Source of the DNA: Candidatus Eiseniibacteriota bacterium
GTDB lineage: Bacteria > Eisenbacteria > RBG-16-71-46
Length of the DNA: 5,119 nucleotides
Reading direction: 5' to 3'
Assembly: GCA_005893365.1 (NCBI GenBank)
Contig: VBPB01000296.1
Span: 1 to 5,119, forward strand
Shown: piece by piece, positions 1 through 3,841 of the stretch
Numbering within the stretch: position 1 is the first letter of the stretch
How the letters are laid out: each line of letters starts with the position of its first letter
Translations under genes and position numbers: made by a program
The notes under the pieces: generated by a model
The model's database searches: none
What the model was told of the DNA's origin: nothing
Seen by the model: only the letters and a program-made list of their open reading frames with translations

Positions 1-725
1 CGGGCGCCCGTCGCCGGCGCCATCGCCTTGGGCGGCTCGGCCGGCCGCCACGCCTCGAGCATCCAAACCAGTGCCCCGAGCAGCGCCAGCTCCGGCCGGG
101 CGTTGGCGGCGAGCCCGGCGAGGGCGCCCAGCGCCAAGCCGCGACGGAACACGCGCCGATCGGAGACGTGGACCCGGACCAGGGCCAGCGCGAGTGCGGT
201 GGCCATGCACGTTTCCATCCCCGAGAGCGACGCCCAGGTGAAGCGCCCGGTCGCGACCGTGACGAGCGCCGCGCCGGCGGCGAGCCCGGCCGGAAGCGCA
301 CACGCGACGCCGAGATCGAACGTCAGCACCGCGGCCAGCGCCGCGGCCAGGATCCCCAGCCCCGCGGCCGCCGCCTCGGCGGGCACACCGACCCGTTGCG
401 TAGCGGCGAGGACCAGCACCCACAGCGGGCTGGTCGAGCCGGGTACGGGCTCATGGGGGTTGAAGCTGAAGCCGGCGCCGTGCGCGAGATTCCGCGCGAA
501 CTGCAGGTGGATGTACGGATCGTCCATCGGGAAGCCGATCCGCCCCAGGCCCGAGGTCGTGATGGTGAGCCACATGCCGCCGAGCCCGAGGGCCAGGACC
601 GGGGCGGCCCAGCGCAGCGCGGGCGGCGAGGCCGGCGCGGGCCCGGATGGAGCGTGGGCGATCCGCGCGGATGCCGTGGCGCCGCGAGCGGGGGCGCGGC
701 GCGCGGGTCGCGAGGACCTGGGCAT
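1..725 (-). CDS. GT-C-fold membrane glycosyltransferase (ArnT/AftB-like), N-terminal part, cut by window edge
   Basis: Seen: an open minus-strand frame of 241 residues from ATG at 725, still open at base 1; an in-frame TGA lies 11 codons upstream, with no other start codon between. Residues 1-38 are a Pro/Ala/Arg-rich tail. A first hydrophobic segment spans about 39-58, followed by a loop with the acidic pair D68-D69 in the motif MDDPYIHLQFARNLAHG, then FNPHEPVPGSTSPLW (88-102). Further hydrophobic segments lie at about 103-139, 141-160, 170-187, 195-208 and 213-226. SGME (168-171) and NARPE (208-212) follow. Known: DD(A/P)YI..RYARNL..G.G..FNPGE...G.(T/S)..LW, then SGMET and a later RP(E/D), is typical of bacterial GT-C transferases that use polyprenyl-phosphate sugars; the acidic pair in the first periplasmic loop is catalytic. 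Inferred: it transfers a sugar to an envelope glycan, lipid or protein; donor and acceptor are unknown. No Shine-Dalgarno is visible, but a promoter-like sequence sits just upstream. Confidence 0.87.
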   Translation of the reverse strand, partial: MPRSSRPARRAPARGATASARIAHAPSGPAPASPPALRWAAPVLALGLGGMWLTITTSGLGRIGFPMDDPYIHLQFARNLAHGAGFSFNPHEPVPGSTSPLWVLVLAATQRVGVPAEAAAAGLGILAAALAAVLTFDLGVACALPAGLAAGAALVTVATGRFTWASLSGMETCMATALALALVRVHVSDRRVFRRGLALGALAGLAANARPELALLGALVWMLEAWRPAEPPKAMAPATGA

Positions 726-731
726 GCGGGG

Positions 732-761
732 CTTATAGCACGCGGTCCGCGCGGGTCACAA
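732..761 (-). promoter_or_regulatory. Putative sigma-70-like promoter of the left glycosyltransferase gene (leaderless)
   Basis: Read on the minus strand, TTGTGA (756-761) and TATAAG (732-737) are separated by 18 bases. They match TTGACA and TATAAT at 4 and 5 of 6 positions. The -10 box ends only 6 bases before the ATG at 725, so transcription would start at or next to the start codon; this fits the absence of a ribosome binding site. AT-rich hexamers are rare in this DNA, which makes the match more notable, but the assignment rests on pattern alone. Confidence 0.45.
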
Positions 762-819
762 GCGCGGCCGGGTCGCGGGTAACCAGGCCCTGATCGGACC
801 GGTCTGAGTGCCCGTTCGG

Positions 820-844
820 AGGCGGGGCCGGCCGGCGCGCGCAA
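820..844. repeat. Imperfect direct repeat, copy A (left of gene 2)
   Basis: The 15-mer AGGCGGGGCCGGCCG (820-834) is followed after 2 bases by GCGCGCAA (837-844). The same two blocks, separated by 3 bases, recur in the same orientation at 1729-1754. The copies lie just outside the two ends of gene 2. No transposase or longer terminal structure is attached. Copy A overlaps the inverted repeat after the gene 2 stop codon. Confidence 0.6.
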
Positions 845-863
845 TCGCGACCCGGCGCCGGCC
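830..863 (-). repeat. GC-only inverted repeat directly after the gene 2 stop codon
   Basis: GGCCGGCGC at 830-838 and GCGCCGGCC at 855-863 are perfect reverse complements (9 bp) with a 16-base loop. The outer arm touches the TGA of the preceding gene (864-866). It could fold into a stable hairpin at the 3' end of that mRNA and slow decay or help termination. There is no T-run after it on the minus strand, so it is not a classic intrinsic terminator. Short GC-only palindromes are common in DNA of this composition. Confidence 0.3.
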
Positions 864-1653
864 TCAGAACGGGACGGTCGTCGCGATCCGGAACTCGCGG
901 AAGCGCGTGTCGCCGAAGAGGTCGTTGCGCAGCCCCGCGTTGGTGTGGTCGTCGTAGAACCGCCAGCCGGTCAACGCCTCGGCGCCGATCTCGACGTGCG
1001 CGGTGCGCAGGACGGTCACCGCCACCCCGGCGTAGGGTGCCACGTAGTCGATCCAGTCGTCGTTCACGGTGCGCAGCTCGCCGTCGCGATCGAGCTGGAT
1101 GCCGTTCCGGTAGCGCCAGAACAGCGTGCCCGCCCTCAGGCCCACGATCGGGGCCACGCCGATCGCGGCGTGCCCGGGCGTCAGCGAGTAGCGCGCCGAG
1201 ACGTCGCCGGCCAGCTCCCACGGCTTGCGCAACAGGACGGATACGTCGCTGCCCGGGGCGAAGCGTGACGGCCCGCCCAGCACCGCCACGTCGAGGCGTG
1301 CGCGCCGCGTCGGCGCGATGCCGACGCGCACCCCGTAGAGGGTGAAGGGCGCGAAGTCGCCGTCGCGCAGCGTGCCGCCGCCGGCGACCAGGCCGCCATT
1401 GAGACCGGGGAGGAAGCTCCGCGCCGGGCGGGACGCTTCGGGATCGACCGGCGGGTGGCAATCCGACCGGCGGTCGCGCCTGTTGGTCGGGCTTCTTCCG
1501 CGTCTCCTTGGCCGCGTCGCTCAGCCCGTCGCCGCCCGAGCGCGGGGTGGGGGGCGAGAGGACGGCGCAGCCGGTGAGCGGCAGCGCCATGATGAGGACG
1601 GCGAGGATCAGCTCCCGGAAGGTCTCGGTCTTGGTCCGACGCTGGCGGCGCAT
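864..1653 (-). CDS. Lipoprotein with outer-membrane-like beta-strand C-terminus; reading frame interrupted by a 1-base shift
   Basis: Family not recognised. Seen: ATG at 1653 has a strong GAGGAG ribosome site 6 bases upstream and opens with a basic N-terminus, a hydrophobic core and the lipobox LTGC (Cys29), so export and lipidation are expected. A polar Pro/Lys-rich linker follows. Near 1450-1490 this frame turns into Arg-rich nonsense, while the +1 frame takes over with good third-position GC (starting around PVDPEASRPARSFLPG) and runs to TGA at 864-866. The second frame alone has a possible GTG start at 1331 (155 residues). It alternates polar and hydrophobic residues, is rich in Tyr and Trp (NDDWIDYVAPYAGVAVTV, TLFWRYRNG), and ends in ATTVPF with a terminal Phe, as in outer-membrane beta-barrels. 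The span is 790 bases, or 263 codons plus one extra base, so removing one base would give a 262-residue protein. Inferred: an outer-membrane or periplasmic lipoprotein, either recently inactivated or carrying a sequencing error. Confidence 0.7.
1445..1495 (-). other. Apparent frameshift zone within the lipoprotein gene
   Basis: The signal-peptide frame gives a sensible linker (SDAAKETRKKPDQQARPP) and then decays. The downstream frame is offset by +1 and is closed further upstream by a TGA at 1521-1523. The switch must therefore lie below 1521, and codon quality puts it at about 1450-1490. One surplus base, or two missing bases, explains it. Short C and G runs here are plausible indel sites. 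I see no slippery heptamer or clear downstream pseudoknot that would argue for programmed frameshifting. Confidence 0.6.
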
Positions 1654-1659
1654 GGTCGG

Positions 1660-1665
1660 CTCCTC
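1660..1665 (-). promoter_or_regulatory. Ribosome binding site fixing the lipoprotein start at 1653
   Basis: The minus strand reads GAGGAG, 6 bases before ATG (1651-1653). The same frame also has an ATG at 1728 that would add 25 residues (through TWAPQTEEPT) ahead of the signal peptide. The ribosome site and the signal-peptide layout favour 1653. Confidence 0.7.
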
Positions 1666-1728
1666 GGTCTGCGGTGCCCAAGTGTAGGTGGACGCCCGCT
1701 CAGACAGCATGGGGCTTGCCAGCAGCAC

Positions 1729-1754
1729 AGGCGGGGCCGGCCGATGGCGCGCAA
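1729..1754. repeat. Imperfect direct repeat, copy B (right of gene 2)
   Basis: AGGCGGGGCCGGCCG (1729-1743) and GCGCGCAA (1747-1754) match copy A at 820-844 exactly in both blocks, differing only in the 3-base versus 2-base spacer. The copy lies 76 bases upstream of the lipoprotein start codon. Similarity does not clearly continue outside these blocks. Confidence 0.6.
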
Positions 1755-1817
1755 CGAGATGGCGGGGGTAGGCAGGCGGGCCTGGCGCGGCGGGTGTCGC
1801 GGGCGTGCGACGCGGTC

Positions 1818-1835
1818 GAGGCGCGGGTGCGCCTC
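1818..1835. repeat. Perfect 7-bp hairpin with 4-base loop
   Basis: GAGGCGC (1818-1824), loop GGGT, GCGCCTC (1829-1835). It lies about 100 bases downstream of the stop of the NTF2-like lipoprotein gene and could act as a 3'-end hairpin for the flavoenzyme-lipoprotein transcript. No T-tract follows on either strand, so calling it a terminator would be speculative. Confidence 0.35.
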
Positions 1836-1938
1836 AGTCGATGGCCGCTTGCGCCCGGCCGGCGCGGGCGTGTCGCGCATGCCGGGTCGGCCGGGGCTCA
1901 GCTTCGCCGTGCGGCCAGCCCGCCCCCGGGGAGATGCT

Positions 1939-2682
1939 TCACCGGTATAGGACCTTGACCGAGCCCCAGGTCGTGTTCGACGTCGGCTGAGTCTCCAAGG
2001 GAGCCGGCCTCCGCATGGTGGCAGCGACGGCCACCCCACCGCCACCATCGGGGTGGGCGGTCTCGTCCAGGCAGCGGTCGATCCACCACCGGGTCGAGTC
2101 GCGCAGGAATCCGCGGTCGACGAGGTCCGCCGGGATCAGGGCCGAGTCACCACGTACCAAGGCAAAGGTCGCGGCCCCGGAGATGTCCCAACCGGCCCCG
2201 TCAGGGCACTGGATGGTGAGGAAGATCTGCGTGCGGACGCTCGCATGCCACCGCCCCTCGGGGTCCCACGCGATCGAACTCGGGTCCGGCGTCACGACGA
2301 AGTTCCGGTCCAACCTCAACGTGATGGAGCTCGCCGGCGACCGGCCGGCCTTGCCGCCGACGAAGAGATGGGTCGCGCTGGCCAGCTCGTCATCGCGGCC
2401 CCATGGCGTCGTCGGGTACGCCAGGCCCGAGGAATCCGCCGGGTCGAAGACGAAGCGGAAGTCCTCGGTGAAGAGGGTGCGGTGGGTCGCGTCGGCCTTG
2501 TTGTTGTACGCCCACTCGAACAGGCGCAGCATGGCCGCGGGAGAATCGGCTGCGGGGCCGACCGGCGCGGGAGGCCGCAGGAGCCGGGCGGCGTCCAGGC
2601 TGCCCCCATTCGAGCAACCCAGCGCGCCGGCCGCGAGGGTCGCGGCGAGGGCCAGCGGCGCGATGATGTTGCGGCGGGTCAT
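1939..2682 (-). CDS. Small lipoprotein, probable NTF2-like fold
   Basis: Seen: 247 residues. A signal peptide (MTRRNIIAPLALAATLAAG) leads to ALGC with Cys23, a slightly atypical lipobox. A short Pro/Ala linker (about 24-47) follows. The body opens with a helix-like stretch SPAAMLRLFEWAYNNKA (47-63) and RTLFTEDFRFVFD (68-80), then TTPWGRDDEL (91-100) and HLFVGG (105-110). Alternating strands follow, including RWHASVRTQIFLTIQCP (144-160), and a final STRWWIDRCLDE (196-207). The last 40 residues are Gly/Pro-rich and look flexible. C159 and C204 could form a disulfide. Known: a helical start with a 'lf.~dF.f.f' segment and a closing 'W.i.r..De' strand is typical of the SnoaL/NTF2-like cone fold. 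No catalytic set is recognisable, so a ligand-binding or structural envelope role is a guess. The start is supported by GAGG 7 bases upstream, and the gene overlaps the upstream flavoenzyme stop by 4 bases. Confidence 0.88.
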   Translation of the reverse strand: MTRRNIIAPLALAATLAAGALGCSNGGSLDAARLLRPPAPVGPAADSPAAMLRLFEWAYNNKADATHRTLFTEDFRFVFDPADSSGLAYPTTPWGRDDELASATHLFVGGKAGRSPASSITLRLDRNFVVTPDPSSIAWDPEGRWHASVRTQIFLTIQCPDGAGWDISGAATFALVRGDSALIPADLVDRGFLRDSTRWWIDRCLDETAHPDGGGGVAVAATMRRPAPLETQPTSNTTWGSVKVLYR

Positions 2683-3776
2683 GCAGGAGCCTCGCTCACC
2701 AGCGACCGGTCGATGCTGGCGATATTCGGCTTACCGGCGAGGGCCATCGCCAGCTCCAACTCGGCGCGCAACAAGTCTAGCACCGCCTTGACCCCCGACT
2801 CACCTCCGGTCGCGAGGCCCCACAGGTAGGGCCGGCCGATGAACACGGCCTGGGCCCCCAGCGCCAGCGCGGTCAGGACGTGCACGCCCCGGCGGATGCC
2901 GCCGTCCATCATCACCGGGATGGCGCCGGCGACCGCGTCCACCACGCGCGGCAGCGCCAGGATGGTGGCCTCGGCGCCGTCCAGCTGTCGGCCGCCGTGG
3001 TTCGAGACGATGATGCCCGCGACCCCGGCCTGGACCGCGAGCCGCGCGTCCTCGGGCGTCAGGATGCCCTTGAGCAGGATGGGCAGCCGGGTGATCGATT
3101 TGAGCCACTCGAGCCGCTTCCAGTCCAGCGACGGATCGAAGAGCTGCTGCACCTGGGCCGCGAACGGCGATTCCCCCTGGCTCGCCGCCCGCGCCGCGAC
3201 CAGATGATGCATCGCCGCGAAGTTGGCGGGCTCGATGCCGGGCGGCAGCGCGAAGCCGTGGCGGGCGTCGCGCTCGCGCTGGCCGAGGAGCGGCGTGTCC
3301 ACGGTCAGCACCAGCGCGCGGCAGCCGGCCGCCTCGGCGCGCACCACCATGTCGCGCGTGATCGCCGGGTCCTTGTAGACGTAGAGCTGGAACCACAGCG
3401 GCCCGGTCGTGGCCGCGGCGGTCTCTTCGATCGAGGTGCTGGCGACCGTGCTCACCACGAACACCGTGCCGGCGGCCGCCGCCGCACGGGCCGTGGCCCG
3501 CTCGCCCTCGGGATGCGCGAGCCTCTGGAGCGCGGTGGGCGCCATTAGGATCGGCATCGGCAGCGACTGGCCGAGCACGGTGGTCGAGGTGTCCACCCGG
3601 CTCACGTCCACCAGCACGCGCGGCCGGAGCGCGAACCGGTCGAAGGCGCGCGTGTTCATCGCCAGCGTGCGCTCGTCGCCCGCGCCGCCGGCGAAGTAGT
3701 CGAACGCCCCGCGCTCCAGCCGCTCGCGGGCGAGCGCCTCGTAGTCGGTGATGGTGAGCAGGGGCGGCGTGGGCAT
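2679..3776 (-). CDS. FMN-dependent alpha-hydroxy-acid oxidase/dehydrogenase (glycolate/lactate oxidase family)
   Basis: Oxidises an L-2-hydroxy acid to the 2-keto acid through FMN; cytoplasmic, with no signal peptide. Seen: 365 residues from ATG at 3776, the usual family length, forming one TIM-barrel domain that aligns throughout with plant glycolate oxidase. Landmarks: FDYFAGGAGDE (25-35, Y27 = GOX Y24), MPILMAPTALQRLAHPEGE (74-92), FQLYVYKD (129-136, Y132 = Y129), LTVDTPLLGQRERD (157-170, D160 = D157, R167 = R164), ILLKGI (233-238, K236 = K230), SNHGGRQLD (258-266, catalytic H260 and substrate-binding R263), DGGIRRG (291-297) and IGRPYLWG (313-320) for the FMN phosphate. Odd: GOX W108, which lines the substrate pocket, aligns with V111 (STVASTS), so preference may differ from glycolate. 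The frame stays open to an ATG at 3902, but the family start motif TITDYEALA follows the 3776 ATG closely, and the longer form would overlap the divergent gene. Whether O2 or a quinone is the electron acceptor cannot be read from sequence. Confidence 0.95.
   Translation of the reverse strand: MPTPPLLTITDYEALARERLERGAFDYFAGGAGDERTLAMNTRAFDRFALRPRVLVDVSRVDTSTTVLGQSLPMPILMAPTALQRLAHPEGERATARAAAAAGTVFVVSTVASTSIEETAAATTGPLWFQLYVYKDPAITRDMVVRAEAAGCRALVLTVDTPLLGQRERDARHGFALPPGIEPANFAAMHHLVAARAASQGESPFAAQVQQLFDPSLDWKRLEWLKSITRLPILLKGILTPEDARLAVQAGVAGIIVSNHGGRQLDGAEATILALPRVVDAVAGAIPVMMDGGIRRGVHVLTALALGAQAVFIGRPYLWGLATGGESGVKAVLDLLRAELELAMALAGKPNIASIDRSLVSEAPA
2690..2693 (-). promoter_or_regulatory. 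Ribosome binding site inside the end of the flavoenzyme gene
   Basis: The minus strand reads GAGG, 7 bases before the lipoprotein ATG at 2682. The site sits in the last codons of the upstream flavoenzyme gene, whose TGA overlaps the ATG as ATGA. This arrangement supports translational coupling within one transcript. Confidence 0.55.
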
Positions 3777-3841
3777 ACGGGTCGGGTAGGCTATCACGGT
3801 TACCCTTCGCCGCCAGGTCCCAGGGAGGCCGCCGGACCCCG
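3777..3841. promoter_or_regulatory. Divergent intergenic region with operator-like dyad
   Basis: This 65-bp gap separates the divergent flavoenzyme and glycosyltransferase starts and must hold both promoters unless one lies in coding DNA. GGGTA (3784-3788) and TACCC (3801-3805) form an inverted repeat around 12 bases in the most AT-rich part of the gap, a spacing that would suit a dimeric repressor. Only weak -10-like hexamers are visible: TATCAC on the plus strand (3793-3798 region) and TAGCCT on the minus strand. No Shine-Dalgarno precedes the flavoenzyme ATG. Confidence 0.35.
3822..3828 (+). promoter_or_regulatory. Purine-rich ribosome binding site of the right glycosyltransferase gene
   Basis: AGGGAGG lies 13 bases before the ATG at 3842, a somewhat long spacer. 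No start codon is closer to it. The alternative in-frame ATGs at 3866 and 3875 have no such site, so 3842 is preferred. Confidence 0.45.

Larger units (their letters stand above)
1654..1938. other. Gene-free stretch between the two lipoprotein genes
   Basis: These 285 bases hold the gene 2 ribosome site (1660-1665), repeat copy B (1729-1754) and a perfect 7-bp hairpin (1818-1835). Frames that stay open here encode Arg/Pro-rich, low-complexity translations that look like GC-driven read-through. No convincing promoter is visible; the best -10-like hexamer for gene 2 is TACACT at 1681-1686 on the minus strand, with no good -35. Confidence 0.6.

Noticed and set aside
28..738. Plus-strand open frame of 236 codons
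   Set aside because: Ser/Ala/Arg/Pro-rich translation with no domain; it lies antisense to the glycosyltransferase frame, whose motifs are clear.
797..804. GACCGGTC palindrome upstream of the left glycosyltransferase
   Set aside because: Eight-base GC-rich palindromes are frequent in this composition, and its position far upstream of the promoter gives no added support.
733..1728. Continuous 331-codon minus-strand frame beginning upstream of the lipoprotein start
   Set aside because: The N-terminal part is real from 1653, but after about 1450 the translation is Arg-rich nonsense, while the +1 frame encodes a well-formed protein to 864.
2015..2829. Two plus-strand frames of 258 codons across the NTF2-like lipoprotein gene
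   Set aside because: Antisense to a gene with signal peptide, ribosome site and operon overlap; the translations show no fold-like pattern.
777..3805. GGTTACCC octamer upstream of both glycosyltransferase genes (777-784 on minus, 3798-3805 on plus)
   Set aside because: Given the intergenic lengths compared, about one shared octamer is expected by chance, and the distances to the start codons differ.
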